From positions 372,001 through 436,000 of the forward strand of contig NC_008825.1 of the NCBI RefSeq assembly GCF_000015725.1: a stretch of 64,000 nucleotides of DNA, given 5' to 3'. The translations under genes and the position numbers were made by a program. Shown piece by piece: positions 1 through 10,026 of the stretch. How positions within the stretch are numbered: position 1 is the stretch's first letter; each line of letters begins with the position of its first letter. The notes beneath the pieces are model-generated. The model searched no databases, was not told where the DNA came from, and saw only the letters and a program-made list of their open reading frames with translations. Source of the stretch: Methylibium petroleiphilum PM1. Lineage in GTDB: Bacteria > Pseudomonadota > Gammaproteobacteria > Burkholderiales > Burkholderiaceae_C.

Positions 1-69
1 GCCCGAGGCCCGACGCGGTTTGACGGCCGGGTCGCGCAGGACCTGGATCGGGATCACGGGCGCATTCAT
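1..69 (-). CDS. N-terminus of an unidentified protein, truncated by the window edge
   Basis: An ATG on the minus strand opens a reading frame that runs off the left edge after 23 codons, beginning MNAPVIPIQVLRDP. It is divergent from the regulator starting at 196, with about 126 bases between them, so it is a plausible target of that regulator. The fragment is too short to assign a family. Confidence 0.45.
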   Translation of the reverse strand, partial: MNAPVIPIQVLRDPAVKPRRASG

Positions 70-195
70 AGCTCGGGAATTCCTTGGGTATCGGCGCCGT
101 TCGCTTATGTTTCAATGAGCATATGCCCGGGCGCTGTCTCGTCCCGGGACGATAGCGGGCCCCCCTCACTCTGATATGCACAAGGCCGCCTAATC

Positions 196-1272
196 ATGCG
201 GATCCAGATCACCCCTCACTGGGGCGTCGCCCAGGACGTCGACCACCTCGTCGACACCACCGCGCTGCTGACCCTGCTGGCCGCGATCCAGGAGACCGGC
301 GCGATCGCGCAGGCGGCTCGCAGCGTCGGCCTGTCCTACCGCCACGCCTGGGGGCAGGTGAAGCGTGCCGAGGACCTGTTCGGCTACCCGCTGGTCAACG
401 CCGGCCGCGGCCGCGGCTCCACGCTGACGCCGCTGGCCGAGAAGCTGATCTGGGCCGATCGCCGCATTGCCGCGCGGCTGTCACCGCTGCTGTCGTCGCT
501 GGCGTCGGAGCTGGAGAACGAGCTCGGCCGCACGCTGCCGCAACGCACCGATGGCTCCGCGGCGCTGCGCCTGCACGCCAGCCATGGCTTTGCGGTGGCG
601 GCGCTGGTGGAGAAGCTCGAGGCCGCGTCGCTGTCGGTCGAGCTGCGCTACCGCAACAGCTTCGAGTCGGTGTCGGCGTTGGCGCGCGGCGAGTGCGACC
701 TGGCCGGCTTCCACGTGCCGATCGGCGAGTTCGAGGCGCCGGCGGTCAAGCGCTACATGAAGTGGCTCAAGCCGCAGACCCACAGCCTGGTGCACCTGGC
801 GGTGCGTACCCAGGGCCTGTTCGTCGCACCGGGCAACCCCAAGCGCATCCGCACGCTGGCCGACTTGCAGCGCCCCGGCGTGCGCTTCGTCAACCGGCCC
901 GAGGGTTCGGGCACGCGCATGCTCACCGAGTTGCTGCTGAACCAGGCGGGCGTGGTGCCGGCCGAGATCAGCGGCTACGAGAGCACCGAATTCACGCATG
1001 CGGCAGTGGCCGCCTACATCGCCAGCGGCATGGCCGACGTCGGCATCGGCGTGCAGACCGCGGCGCAGCGCTTCGGCCTGCCGTTCATCCCGCTGGTGCG
1101 CGAGCGCTATTTCTTCGCGCTGCCGACCGCGTCGCTGAACCGGCCGGCCATGCGCACCGTGCTGGACCTGATGCAGTCGCCGGTCTACCGCTCGTCGGTG
1201 TCGTCGCTGGTCGGCTACGAGGCCGGCGAGACCGGCCGGGTGCTGAGCGTGACCGAGGCGTTCGACCGCTAG
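196..1272 (+). CDS. Transcriptional regulator: LysR/ModE-like winged HTH plus PBP-like ligand domain
   Basis: The protein has 358 aa. The N-terminal 100 residues form a LysR/ModE-like winged helix (the stretch AAIQETGAIAQAARSVGLSY is the recognition region). Residues from about 120 to 340 resemble a type-2 periplasmic-binding fold of the PBP_like (PF12727) kind, with the phrase RFVNRPEGSGTR and a late segment MADVGIGVQ typical of molybdate/substrate-sensing one-component regulators. Such proteins usually control an adjacent oxidoreductase or transport operon, here probably the gene leaving the left edge. The family call rests on reading the sequence; the ligand is unknown. Its stop lies 3 bases from the stop of the convergent GAF-Fis gene. 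Confidence 0.75.
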   Translation: MRIQITPHWGVAQDVDHLVDTTALLTLLAAIQETGAIAQAARSVGLSYRHAWGQVKRAEDLFGYPLVNAGRGRGSTLTPLAEKLIWADRRIAARLSPLLSSLASELENELGRTLPQRTDGSAALRLHASHGFAVAALVEKLEAASLSVELRYRNSFESVSALARGECDLAGFHVPIGEFEAPAVKRYMKWLKPQTHSLVHLAVRTQGLFVAPGNPKRIRTLADLQRPGVRFVNRPEGSGTRMLTELLLNQAGVVPAEISGYESTEFTHAAVAAYIASGMADVGIGVQTAAQRFGLPFIPLVRERYFFALPTASLNRPAMRTVLDLMQSPVYRSSVSSLVGYEAGETGRVLSVTEAFDR

Positions 1273-1274
1273 GG

Positions 1275-2525
1275 TCAGGCGTCTTTGCTGCGCCGCTCGC
1301 GCAGGCGCCGGTAGATGAGGCCGCGCGACACGCCGAGCTGGCGCGCGGCGCGCGACACGTTGCCGCCGCATTCGAGCAGGGTGCTGTCGATCATGCGGCG
1401 GTGCGAGTCCACCAGCGTCAGCGCCTCGCCCTCGCTGCGCGCGTCGCCGCCGACCGGCGCGGTCGCGGTTGCGGTCGCGCTATCGGGCTCGGAGAAAGCG
1501 GGCGTCGCCACCGGGCTGGCGAAAGCCAATGCCGTGGCCCCGTGGTGGCCGTCCTTCTCGGGCGGCTGCGCCTCGAGCCACATGCCCAGCCCGCCCGGAA
1601 CGCGGTGCGACTGCACGCGGGCTCCGTGGGCCAGCGAGAGCAGGCTCTCGAGGTCGATGCCGAAGGTCTGTTCGACCGTCGGCGAGCCGGCGTGCGCGCC
1701 CGCCAGCAGCCGGGTGCCCGCGCCGTTGACCCAGCACACGCGGCCGTTGCCGTCGATCGCGGCCAGGCCCTCGAGGGGCGTGTGCAGCAGGCCCGGGCTC
1801 GACTGGAAGCGAAGCAGCAGATGCTCGCGCGACTGCGCGCGCAGCAGGCGGTTCTCGATCGTCGTCGCATAGAGGCGCACCATCGCCGCCGCGTCGAAGC
1901 GGAACTGCTCCTCCTCGGACGACAGATCGAGCACGCCGGCGATCTCGCCGTGCGTGTTGCGGATCGGTGCGGCGGCGCAGTACATCACGTTGAAGCCGCT
2001 GAAGAAGTGCTCGGCGCCGCTCACCACGCAGACCTCGCCGGTGCGCGCCGACACGCCGGGCGCGCCGGTGCCGACGTTGGACTCGGCGAGATCGTTGCCG
2101 ACCCGCGCCATGATCGGCATCAGCCGACCCTCGCCGAGGGCGGTGGGCGTCGCATGCACGATCACGCCGTCGTTGCTGGTCAGCAGGGCCTTGCAGGCGG
2201 TGCCGGCCAGGGCCGCGTCGAGCTGCGACAGATCGTCCTTCGCCGCGTCGAGCAGCTGGCGGTTGCGCGCCAGCGCGCCCGCCACGCGCGACTTGGTGAT
2301 CGGCGAGAAGGTCACGTGCTCGTTCGGCCTGCGGCGCGCGCCGACGCAACGTGTCCACGACTGGATCACCAGTTCGGGCACCAGCCCCGAGGGGCGCACG
2401 CCCTCCTCGAAGAAGCGCTCGCGTGCCAGGGCCACGCGCTGCTCGGCGGTGGCGAAGAAGGGGCCGGCCGGCAGACGGGATTCGGGGCTGGGTCGTTGGC
2501 GAACAGCGGGCACTCTGGCGGTCAT
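1275..2525 (-). CDS. GAF-domain, Fis-type HTH regulator (AcoR-like without the AAA+ domain)
   Basis: The product is about 416 aa from the ATG at 2525; a longer frame to 2615 exists, but the N-terminus beginning MTARVPAVRQ is preferred. An N-terminal segment (RERFFEEGVRPSGLVPELVIQ) and a GAF domain (VGNDLAESNVGTGAPGVSAR, then YCAAAPIRNTHGEIAGVLDL) match AcoR-type activators. A PAS-like stretch follows (GLAAIDGNGRVCWVNGAG), and the C-terminus is a Fis HTH (ECGGNVSRAARQLGVSRGLI). There is no Walker A, no GAFTGA loop and no Walker B, so it cannot act as a sigma-54 ATPase. It is divergent from the PQQ alcohol dehydrogenase at 2684 and is the obvious candidate regulator of that operon. Confidence 0.8.
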   Translation of the reverse strand: MTARVPAVRQRPSPESRLPAGPFFATAEQRVALARERFFEEGVRPSGLVPELVIQSWTRCVGARRRPNEHVTFSPITKSRVAGALARNRQLLDAAKDDLSQLDAALAGTACKALLTSNDGVIVHATPTALGEGRLMPIMARVGNDLAESNVGTGAPGVSARTGEVCVVSGAEHFFSGFNVMYCAAAPIRNTHGEIAGVLDLSSEEEQFRFDAAAMVRLYATTIENRLLRAQSREHLLLRFQSSPGLLHTPLEGLAAIDGNGRVCWVNGAGTRLLAGAHAGSPTVEQTFGIDLESLLSLAHGARVQSHRVPGGLGMWLEAQPPEKDGHHGATALAFASPVATPAFSEPDSATATATAPVGGDARSEGEALTLVDSHRRMIDSTLLECGGNVSRAARQLGVSRGLIYRRLRERRSKDA

Positions 2526-2683
2526 GGACGGACTCCGTGAGGGTGCGTGAATCTGTACCAGGCTGGAACAAAAAACGCCTAGGGAAACTACTTGATTGGG
2601 CTGCCTGGGAGGCAAAACCTATCGTTCGCCCTGCATTCTGAGGCTGCGGCATGTCGTCGGGCCGTCGCAATGGGAGACGAAGG

Positions 2684-4372
2684 ATGAAGCGGGATTTCGC
2701 GAGGGCCGTGCTCGGCGTGGCCCTGGCATGTCTGGCGCCCCTGGCGCTGGCGCAGACGATCGACGACCTCAAGCGCGACGCGACGACGCCCGGCGACGTG
2801 ACGACCTACGGCATGGGCTGGGGGCAGCAGCGCTACTCGGCGCTGGCCAAGATCAACAAGACCACCGTCAAGCGCCTGGTGCCGGCCTGGAACCTTAGCC
2901 TCGACAACTCCGCGAACGCCTCGACGCAGCCGCTGCTGATCGGCGGCGTGATGTACGTGTCGACGCACAACGCCACGGTGGCGATCGACGCCGAGAGCGG
3001 TCGCCAGAAGTGGAAGGTCGCCATCGACCTGCCGGCCGACGTGAACGGCTACCTCTGCTGCGGCATCCAGAGCCGCGGCATGGCCGCGCTCGATGGCGTG
3101 CTCTACCGCACCACCATCGATGCCCACGTGCTGGCCATCGACATGGCCAGCGGGAAGACGCTGTGGAAGCAGAAGGCGGCCGACTACAAGCAGGGCTACA
3201 GCATGACCCACGCGCCGCTGGTCGCCGGCGGCGTGCTGATCACCGGCATCTCCGGCGGCGAGTACGGCACGCGTGGCTTCCTCGATGGCTGGGACCTGAA
3301 GACCGGCGAGAAGAAGTGGCGCACCTGGACCGTGCCCGCTCCCGGCGAGCCCGGCTCGGAGACCTGGAACGCCGACCGCCACGACAAGGGCGGTGCGCCC
3401 ACCTGGCTGACCGGCACCTACGACCCGGAGCTCAACCTCGTCTACTGGGGCACCGGCAACGGCGGGCCGTGGAACCCGGCGTGGCGCGGCAAGGATTCGC
3501 TCTACATCTGCTCCATCCTCGCGCTCGACCCGGCCACCGGCAAGATCGTCTGGCACTATCAGACCTCGCCCGGCGACCCCTACGACTACGACGCCACCAA
3601 CGAGCTGGTGCTGGGCGAACTGCCGGTGAACGGCGCCGCCCGCAAGGTGCTGATGCAGGCCAACCGCAACGGCTACTTCTACGTGCTCGACCGCAGCAAC
3701 GGCAAGCTGCTATCGGCCACGCAGTTCGCGCAGAAGGTCAACTGGGCGAGCGGCATCGACATGAAGACCGGCCGCCCCATCGACACCGAGATGACGAAGG
3801 CAGTGCGGTCCAATGTCGAGAGCAAGGACTTCATCGAGGCCTGGCCCAGTGCCTTCGGTGCGAAGAACTGGATGCCGATGAGCTTCGACCCGCTGAAGAA
3901 GCGCGTCTACCTGAACACGCTCAACTTCGGCATGAAGGTCAAGTACGGCACCCCGGCCTACCGCCAGGGGGCCTGGTACCTGGGGCTCGAACTCGGGGGG
4001 TGGGTCGATCCGGACGGAGGCATGCGTGGCGCGCTGGTCGCCTGGGATCCCACCACCGGCAGGAAGCTGTGGGAGAGCCCGACCGCCGCGCCGTACTGGA
4101 GCGGCGTGCTCTCCACCGCTGGCGGGCTGGTGTTCACCGGCGCGCAGACCGGCGAGTTCATGGCCTTCGACGCCGACACCGGCACGAAGCTGTGGCAGTT
4201 CCAGACCGGCTCGGGCATCTCCGGCCTGCCGATCACCTGGGAACTCAAGGGCCAGCAGTACGTCACCGTGACCAGCGGCGCCGCCACCGTGTACGGCTTC
4301 CTCGGCGGTGATGCCAAGCTGGCGCAGGTGCCGGCGGGCTCGTCGGTGTGGACCTTCAGGCTGATCGACTGA
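2684..4372 (+). CDS. PQQ-dependent alcohol dehydrogenase (methanol/ethanol family), periplasmic
   Basis: This is a 562-aa quinoprotein. A Sec signal peptide (MKRDFARAVLGVALACLAPL...ALAQ) covers the first 24 residues, followed by an eight-bladed propeller with repeated W-docking motifs (DAESGRQKWKV, DMASGKTLWKQ, DPATGKIVWHY). A vicinal Cys pair lies at about residues 125-126 (YLCCG), as in PQQ alcohol dehydrogenases. The catalytic Asp region reads PYDYDATNE (about D301), and a second Asp two residues on (D303) is the residue used in lanthanide-dependent enzymes of the XoxF/PedH type; metal use is inference. The ATG at 2684 was chosen over 2651 because it has a purine-rich RBS (GGGAGACGAAGG) and opens directly into the signal peptide. 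It overlaps the cytochrome c gene by one base. Confidence 0.9.
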   Translation: MKRDFARAVLGVALACLAPLALAQTIDDLKRDATTPGDVTTYGMGWGQQRYSALAKINKTTVKRLVPAWNLSLDNSANASTQPLLIGGVMYVSTHNATVAIDAESGRQKWKVAIDLPADVNGYLCCGIQSRGMAALDGVLYRTTIDAHVLAIDMASGKTLWKQKAADYKQGYSMTHAPLVAGGVLITGISGGEYGTRGFLDGWDLKTGEKKWRTWTVPAPGEPGSETWNADRHDKGGAPTWLTGTYDPELNLVYWGTGNGGPWNPAWRGKDSLYICSILALDPATGKIVWHYQTSPGDPYDYDATNELVLGELPVNGAARKVLMQANRNGYFYVLDRSNGKLLSATQFAQKVNWASGIDMKTGRPIDTEMTKAVRSNVESKDFIEAWPSAFGAKNWMPMSFDPLKKRVYLNTLNFGMKVKYGTPAYRQGAWYLGLELGGWVDPDGGMRGALVAWDPTTGRKLWESPTAAPYWSGVLSTAGGLVFTGAQTGEFMAFDADTGTKLWQFQTGSGISGLPITWELKGQQYVTVTSGAATVYGFLGGDAKLAQVPAGSSVWTFRLID

Positions 4373-4716
4373 TGCCGGCCGCGATGACCCGCGCCCGTGC
4401 GGCCGTGTTCGCCGCGCTGCTGGCGGCCGTTCTGCTGCCGGGGCCGGTGGCCCGAGCGCAGGCGCCCGAAGGCGGCGCGAGCGCCGCGCTGGGGCGCTCG
4501 CTCTACACCAGCTACTGCGCGCGCTGTCACGGCGTGAACATGGTCAGCAACGGTGCCAGCTTCGACCTGCGCAGCTTCCCGAAGGAACAGCGCGAGCGCT
4601 TCGAACGATCGGTGACGCAGGGGCTGCGTGCCATGCCGGCCTGGGGCTCGACCTTCCAGCCGGACGAACTGGCGTCGCTGTGGCTGTTCGTCAGTGCTGC
4701 CGCCAGCCCGCCGTGA
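4372..4716 (+). CDS. Periplasmic c-type cytochrome, probable electron acceptor of the PQQ dehydrogenase
   Basis: The gene starts within a TGATG overlap with the dehydrogenase stop, which implies translational coupling. The 114-aa product has an N-terminal signal peptide ending near ARAQA, one heme-binding motif CARCH, and a distal methionine region (GLRAMPAWGSTFQPDELASL) typical of class I monoheme cytochromes. In quinoprotein systems such a cytochrome takes electrons from PQQH2 and passes them to the terminal oxidase. The gene pair makes that role likely, but it is not proven from sequence. Confidence 0.88.
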   Translation: MPAAMTRARAAVFAALLAAVLLPGPVARAQAPEGGASAALGRSLYTSYCARCHGVNMVSNGASFDLRSFPKEQRERFERSVTQGLRAMPAWGSTFQPDELASLWLFVSAAASPP

Positions 4717-4839
4717 AGGCGGCGAAGCGGTGGGGCCGTGTCGCGGCCGGACCGGGTAGACCCGCTTCGGTTTCTCCCTCTGGCGGCCCTGCAGGGGCCG
4801 CCCCTAGCATCGATGCGGTCCGCCGATCAGGAGTTCGCC

Positions 4840-6555
4840 ATGACATCCGCCGTCCCCTTCCTGCAAGCCCGTGACCTGCTGCTGCGCCTGCGCGACGACC
4901 AGGCCGCTGCAGCGCGAGAGTTTCGCTGGCCGGCGCTCGGCGAGTTCAACTGGGCGCTGGACCACTTCGACGCGATGGCGCGCGACCCCGCACGCGCCGA
5001 TGCGCCGGCGCTGTGGATCGTCGGCGAGGACGGCAGCGAGGTGAAGCGCTCCTTCCGCGAGCTGTCGCAGCGCTCGGCCCAGGTGGCCAACCACCTGCGC
5101 GCCCTGGGTGTGCGGCGCGGCGACCGCGTGCTGCTGATGCTCGGCAACGAGCTGGCGCTGTGGGAGACCATGCTGGCGGCGATGAAGCTGGGCGCGGTGC
5201 TGATCCCGGCCACGGCGCTGCTGACCACCGAGGATCTGCGCGACCGCATGGAGCGCGGCGACGTGCGGCACGTGGTGACGGCCAGCGCGCAGACCGACAA
5301 GTTCGCGCCGCTGCCGGGCGACTACACGCGCATCAGCATCGGCGAGGCCCAGCCCGGCTGGCAGCGCTTCGAGGACGCCGCCGCCGCGCCGTCCGCCTTC
5401 ACCCCCGACGGACCGACGCGCGCCAGCGACCCGCTGCTGCTGTACTTCACCTCGGGCACCACCTCCAAGCCCAAGCTGGTGCTGCACACCCACCAGAGCT
5501 ATCCGGTGGGGCACCTGTCGACGATGTACTGGATCGGCCTGCGGCCGGGCGACGTGCACCTCAACATCTCCTCGCCCGGCTGGGCCAAGCATGCGTGGAG
5601 CTGCTTCTTCGCGCCGTGGAATGCCGGCGCCTGCGTGTTCATCTACAACACCGCCCGCTTCAACGCGGGCGGGCTGCTGGCCGTGCTCGAGCGCTGCCGC
5701 GTCACCAGCCTGTGCGCGCCGCCCACGGTGTGGCGCATGATGGTGCAGGAAGACCTGGGCGCCTACCGTGGCCGGCTCGCGCTGCGCGAGCTGATCGGCG
5801 CGGGCGAGCCGCTCAACCCCGAGATCATCGAGCAGGTGCGCGCCGCCTGGGACATGACGGTGCGCGACGGCTACGGCCAGACCGAGACCACCGCGCAGAT
5901 CGGCAATGCGCCCGGCCAGCCGCTCAAGCCCGGCTCGATGGGCCGGCCGCTGCCGGGCTACCGCATCGCGCTGATCGATGCCGACGGCAAGGAGGCCGAC
6001 GAGGGCGAGGTCTGCATCGTGCTGGCCGAACGGCCGCTCGGGCTGATGGTCGGCTACCAGGACAGCGCCGAGAAGACCGCCGACGCGATGCGCGACGGCT
6101 ACTACCACACGGGTGACGTCGCGGCGCGCGATGCCGAGGGCTACATCACCTTCGTCGGCCGCGCCGACGACGTGTTCAAGGCCTCCGACTACCGCATCAG
6201 TCCCTTCGAGCTGGAGAGCGCGCTGATCGAGCACGAGGCGGTGGCCGAGGTGGCGGTGGTGCCCAGCCCGGATCCGCTGCGGCTCGCCGTGCCCAAGGCC
6301 TACCTGATCCTCACCGCCGGCCAGACGCCCGACCGTGCGCTGGCCGAGGCGATCCTCGGCTTCGCGCGCAAGCAGCTCGCGCCCTACAAGCGGGTGCGGC
6401 GCATCGAGTTCGTCACCGAGCTGCCCAAGACCATCTCCGGGAAGATCCGTCGTGTGCAGCTGCGCGCGCAGGAGGTCGAGCGGCGCGCGGCCGGCGTGCG
6501 CGCGGCCGGCGAGTTCTTCGAGGAGGACTTCCCGCAACTGAAGGCCGAGGCCTGA
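4840..6555 (+). CDS. AMP-forming acyl-CoA synthetase, medium-chain/aromatic (ACSM/benzoate-CoA ligase) type
   Basis: The 571-aa product belongs to the ANL superfamily. The P-loop-like motif is [11 protein letters not shown], the adenylate motif is DGYGQTETT, the hinge region is [21 protein letters not shown], and the C-terminal catalytic lysine lies in [11 protein letters not shown]. The phrase [20 protein letters not shown] is characteristic of the ACSM/medium-chain branch. The ATG at 4840 was chosen because it is preceded by CAGGAG and begins a natural N-terminus. Located after an alcohol dehydrogenase and cytochrome, it probably activates the carboxylic acid made from the alcohol. Thirteen bases separate it from the next ligase. 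Confidence 0.87.
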   Translation: MTSAVPFLQARDLLLRLRDDQAAAAREFRWPALGEFNWALDHFDAMARDPARADAPALWIVGEDGSEVKRSFRELSQRSAQVANHLRALGVRRGDRVLLMLGNELALWETMLAAMKLGAVLIPATALLTTEDLRDRMERGDVRHVVTASAQTDKFAPLPGDYTRISIGEAQPGWQRFEDAAAAPSAFTPDGPTRASDPLLLYFTSGTTSKPKLVLHTHQSYPVGHLSTMYWIGLRPGDVHLNISSPGWAKHAWSCFFAPWNAGACVFIYNTARFNAGGLLAVLERCRVTSLCAPPTVWRMMVQEDLGAYRGRLALRELIGAGEPLNPEIIEQVRAAWDMTVRDGYGQTETTAQIGNAPGQPLKPGSMGRPLPGYRIALIDADGKEADEGEVCIVLAERPLGLMVGYQDSAEKTADAMRDGYYHTGDVAARDAEGYITFVGRADDVFKASDYRISPFELESALIEHEAVAEVAVVPSPDPLRLAVPKAYLILTAGQTPDRALAEAILGFARKQLAPYKRVRRIEFVTELPKTISGKIRRVQLRAQEVERRAAGVRAAGEFFEEDFPQLKAEA

Positions 6556-6568
6556 GCAGGAGGCGCGC

Positions 6569-8257
6569 ATGGACAACGCGAGCTACGTGCACGGCGCCTC
6601 GGCGCAGACTCTGATCGGCGAGACCATCGGTCGCTGGTTCGACGCGGCCTGCGAGCGCCATGCCGAGCGCGACGCGCTGGTGGTGCGGCACCAGCAACTG
6701 CGGCTCAGTTACGCCGAGCTGCGCCAGCGCGTCGACGCGCTGGCCTGTGGCCTGATGCGCCTGGGCCTGAAGGCCGGCGAGCGCATCGGCATCTGGTCAC
6801 CCAACAACGCCGAGTGGACGCTGACGCAGTTCGCCACCGCCAAGCTCGGGCTGGTGCTGGTGAACATCAACCCGGCCTACCGGCGCAGCGAGCTCGAATA
6901 CGCCCTCACCAAGGTGGGGTGCCGCGCGCTGATCGCCGCGCCGTCGTTCAAGGGCAGCGACTACCTCGCGATGCTCGCCGACCTGGCGCCCGAGCTCGCG
7001 CAATGCGCGCCAGGGCGGCTGCGCGCGAAACGCCTGCCGGACCTGGAATTCGTGATCCGTCTGGGCGCGGAGGCGACGCCGGGCATGCTGAACTTCGACA
7101 CCTTGCTGCGCACGCCGCGCGCCGACGACCGGGTCGACCTGGCCCGGCTCGGCGAGACGCTGCAGTTCGACGACCCGATCAACATCCAGTTCACCTCGGG
7201 CACCACCGGCAACCCCAAGGGCGCGACGCTGTCCCACCACAACATCCTGAACAACGGCCACTTCGTCGGCGAGGCGATCCGCCTCGTGCCGGGCGACCGG
7301 CTGTGCATCCCGGTGCCGCTGTACCACTGCTTCGGCATGGTGATGGGCAACCTGGGGGCACTCACGCACGGCGCGACCATGGTCTACCCGTCCGAGGGCT
7401 TCGATGCCGCGGCCACGCTGGCGGCGGTGGCCGAGGAACGCTGCACCGTGCTGTACGGCGTGCCGACGATGTTCATCGCCCAGCTCGACCACCCCGACTT
7501 CGCGCGCCACGACCTGCGCAGCCTGCGCACCGGCATCATGGCCGGCAGCCCCTGCCCGATCGAGGTGATGCGCCGCGTGGTCGACAAGATGCACATGGCC
7601 GAGGTCACCATCGCCTACGGCATGACCGAGACATCGCCCGTCAGCTTCCAGAGCGCCACCGACGACCCGCTGGAGCGGCGCGTGTCCACCGTCGGGCGCA
7701 TCCAGCCGCATTGCGAGGTGAAGCTCGTCGACGAGGCCGGCCGCATCGTGCCGCGCGGCGAACCCGGCGAGCTGTGCACGCGCGGCTACTCGGTCATGCT
7801 GGGCTACTGGGACGACGCGGCGAAGACCCGCGAGGCCATCGATGCGGCGGGCTGGATGCACACCGGCGACCTCGCCACGCTGGATGCCGAGGGCTACTGC
7901 AACATCGTTGGCCGCCTGAAGGACATGGTCATCCGCGGCGGCGAGAACCTCTACCCGCGCGAGATCGAGGAATTCCTCTACCGCCACCCCAAGGTGCAGG
8001 ACGTGCAGGTGATCGGCGTGCCCGACCCGAAGTACGGCGAGGAGCTGTGTGCCTGCGTCATCGTGCGGGCCGGCGAGCAGCTCGGCGCCGACGAACTGCG
8101 CGCGTTCTGCGACGGCGAGATCGCGCGCCACAAGGTGCCGCGCCACATCCACTTCGTCGACGCCTTCCCGATGACGGTGACCGGCAAGATCCAGAAGTTC
8201 AGGATGCGCGAGCAGATGAAGGAGCTGCTGGGCCTGGTCGACGTGAAGACGGCCTGA
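6569..8257 (+). CDS. AMP-dependent fatty-acyl-CoA synthetase (ACSF2-like)
   Basis: This is a 562-aa ANL ligase with the motif [20 protein letters not shown], the adenylate-binding stretch [13 protein letters not shown], the hinge [21 protein letters not shown] and a C-terminal lysine in [14 protein letters not shown]. The overall organisation ([20 protein letters not shown]) matches the ACSF2/fatty-acyl-CoA synthase group. It has a strong RBS, GCAGGAGG, just upstream and is co-transcribed with the preceding ligase. Two non-identical ligases in tandem suggest either different chain lengths or activation of two products of one pathway; the substrates are not deducible. Confidence 0.87.
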   Translation: MDNASYVHGASAQTLIGETIGRWFDAACERHAERDALVVRHQQLRLSYAELRQRVDALACGLMRLGLKAGERIGIWSPNNAEWTLTQFATAKLGLVLVNINPAYRRSELEYALTKVGCRALIAAPSFKGSDYLAMLADLAPELAQCAPGRLRAKRLPDLEFVIRLGAEATPGMLNFDTLLRTPRADDRVDLARLGETLQFDDPINIQFTSGTTGNPKGATLSHHNILNNGHFVGEAIRLVPGDRLCIPVPLYHCFGMVMGNLGALTHGATMVYPSEGFDAAATLAAVAEERCTVLYGVPTMFIAQLDHPDFARHDLRSLRTGIMAGSPCPIEVMRRVVDKMHMAEVTIAYGMTETSPVSFQSATDDPLERRVSTVGRIQPHCEVKLVDEAGRIVPRGEPGELCTRGYSVMLGYWDDAAKTREAIDAAGWMHTGDLATLDAEGYCNIVGRLKDMVIRGGENLYPREIEEFLYRHPKVQDVQVIGVPDPKYGEELCACVIVRAGEQLGADELRAFCDGEIARHKVPRHIHFVDAFPMTVTGKIQKFRMREQMKELLGLVDVKTA

Positions 8258-8267
8258 GGCCGGCGTC

Positions 8268-8750
8268 TCACACCGGCGTGGCGCTGGTCGCCTTCACGCG
8301 GTCCATCACGAAGCTCGTCTTGCAGTCCTCGACGCTCGGGTGCTTCAGCAGCGTGTCCATGATGAAGCGCGAGTAGTGCGCCATGTCCTGCACCACCACG
8401 CGCAGGTGGTAGTCGGTCTCGCCGGTCAGCGCCACGCACTCCACCACCTCGGGCCACACCTGCACCGAGGCCTTGAACAGATCCATCGGGTTGCGCTTGT
8501 GCGTCTCGGTGTGCTTCTCGAGCCGCACGCTGATGAAGGCCGTGAGCCCCAGGCCCACGCCCGCAGGTGGCACCACCGCTGCATAGCCCGCGATCACGCC
8601 CGCTTCCTCCAGCCGCTTCACGCGCCGCAGTGCGGCCGAGGCCGACAGCTGTACCTCGGCGGCCAGCTGGTCGTAGGTGGCGCGGCCGTTGGCCTGCAGC
8701 ACGCGCAGGATGCGTCGGTCGATCATGTCGAGCTCGATAGAGGCTTCCAT
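8268..8750 (-). CDS. Lrp/AsnC-family transcriptional regulator
   Basis: The 160-aa product begins MEASIELDMIDRRILRVLQ. The N-terminal AsnC-type HTH (GRATYDQLAAEVQLSASAAL then RRVKRLEEAGVI) is followed by a RAM/AsnC ligand domain with the expected GETDYHLRVVV segment. It is divergent from hpd, with a 121-base shared control region holding a small palindrome. Lrp-type activators of aromatic amino acid catabolism are common in this position in proteobacteria, so control of hpd and phhA, with Tyr or Phe as effector, is the simplest inference. Confidence 0.88.
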   Translation of the reverse strand: MEASIELDMIDRRILRVLQANGRATYDQLAAEVQLSASAALRRVKRLEEAGVIAGYAAVVPPAGVGLGLTAFISVRLEKHTETHKRNPMDLFKASVQVWPEVVECVALTGETDYHLRVVVQDMAHYSRFIMDTLLKHPSVEDCKTSFVMDRVKATSATPV

Positions 8751-8797
8751 AAGGTTGATTGTGCAGGAATCATGCGCGATGTGGGTCAATTGCGCGT

Positions 8798-8812
8798 GGT
8801 TTGCAGTAAACC
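8798..8812. promoter_or_regulatory. Palindrome between the Lrp-type gene and hpd, candidate Lrp operator
   Basis: The sequence GGTTTGCAGTAAACC has perfect 5-base arms with a 5-base centre. It lies midway between the two divergent starts and resembles the AT-flanked palindromes bound by Lrp/AsnC regulators. Assignment is by position and symmetry only. Confidence 0.45.
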
Positions 8813-8871
8813 TGCGCCGCATGCTCTATACAGTGGAGACAGTTCTTTCTCCACGCCAGCGAGGTCCGCGC

Positions 8872-9984
8872 ATGCAATTCACCCCTTGGGACAACCCGAT
8901 GGGCACCGACGGCTTCGAGTTCATCGAATACGCCGCGCCGGACCCCGCCGCGATGGGCGCGCTGTTCGAGCGCATGGGCTTCCGCGCGATCGCCAAGCAC
9001 CGCCACAAGCAGGTCACGCTGTACCGGCAGGGCGAGATCAACTTCATCGTCAATGCGGAGCCCGACTCGTTCGCGCAGCGCTTCGCGCGCCTGCACGGCC
9101 CGAGCATCTGCGCCATCGCGTTCCGCGTGCGGGACGCCAAGGCCGCCAGTGAGCGAGCGGTCGCGCTCGGCGCGTGGGGCTATGCCGGCCACGCCGGTCC
9201 CGGCGAGCTGAACATCCCTGCCATCAAGGGCGTGGGCGACTCGCTGATCTACCTGGTCGACCGCTGGCGCGGCAAGAACGGCGCGAAGGACGGCGACATC
9301 GGCAACATCGGCTTCTTCGACGTCGACTTCGAACCGCTGCCCGGCGCCACGCTCACGCCCGTCGGCCACGGCCTCACCGTCGTCGACCACCTGACGCACA
9401 ACGTGCACCGCGGCCGCATGGCCGAGTGGGCCGAGTTCTATGCGCGGCTGTTCAACTTCCGCGAGATCCGCTACTTCGACATCGAGGGCCAGGTGACCGG
9501 CGTGAAGAGCAAGGCCATGACCAGCCCCTGCGGCAAGATCCGCATCCCGATCAACGAAGAGGGCAACGAGACCCCGGGGCAGATCCAGGAGTACCTGGAC
9601 CGCTACCACGGCGAGGGCATCCAGCACGTCGCGCTCGGCTCGGGCGACCTGCACGCCACCGTCGACGCGCTGCGCGTCCAGGGCGTGAAGCTGCTCGACA
9701 CGCCCGACACCTACTACGAGTTTGTCGACCGGCGCATCCCCGGTCACGGCGAGGACCTCGCGGCACTGCGTTCGCGCGGGATCCTGGTCGATGGCAAGGC
9801 CGGCGAACTGCTGCTGCAGATCTTCAGCGAGAACCAGCTCGGGCCGATCTTCTTCGAGTTCATCCAGCGCAAGGGTGACCAGGGCTTCGGCGAGGGCAAC
9901 TTCAAGGCCCTGTTCGAGAGCATCGAGCTCGACCAGATGCGCCGCGGCGTGCTGGCCGGCGAGGCCGCGACGCAGGGCGCCTGA
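8872..9984 (+). CDS. hpd: 4-hydroxyphenylpyruvate dioxygenase
   Basis: The 370-aa product has the two vicinal-oxygen-chelate domains of HPPD. Iron ligands are visible as His in VVDHLTHNVHRG, His in GIQHVALGSGD and Glu in the C-terminal GELLLQIFSE segment. The terminal motif GNFKALFESIELDQ is the conserved HPPD C-terminal helix that closes the active site. It converts 4-hydroxyphenylpyruvate to homogentisate in tyrosine catabolism. The start MQFTPWDNPMGTDGFEFIEY was chosen over longer frames because it matches bacterial HPPD N-termini. phhA follows 42 bases downstream. Confidence 0.95.
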   Translation: MQFTPWDNPMGTDGFEFIEYAAPDPAAMGALFERMGFRAIAKHRHKQVTLYRQGEINFIVNAEPDSFAQRFARLHGPSICAIAFRVRDAKAASERAVALGAWGYAGHAGPGELNIPAIKGVGDSLIYLVDRWRGKNGAKDGDIGNIGFFDVDFEPLPGATLTPVGHGLTVVDHLTHNVHRGRMAEWAEFYARLFNFREIRYFDIEGQVTGVKSKAMTSPCGKIRIPINEEGNETPGQIQEYLDRYHGEGIQHVALGSGDLHATVDALRVQGVKLLDTPDTYYEFVDRRIPGHGEDLAALRSRGILVDGKAGELLLQIFSENQLGPIFFEFIQRKGDQGFGEGNFKALFESIELDQMRRGVLAGEAATQGA

Positions 9985-10026
9985 CGCGCCACGCTGCTCC
10001 TCGCCCGGCAGAGAATCCGCACCGCC

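Noticed and set aside
2564-2578. GG-N10-GC match (TGGAACAAAAAACGC) upstream of the first PQQ dehydrogenase as a sigma-54 promoter
   Set aside because: Only the invariant GG and GC are present; the rest departs from the consensus, and the adjacent regulator lacks an AAA+ domain.
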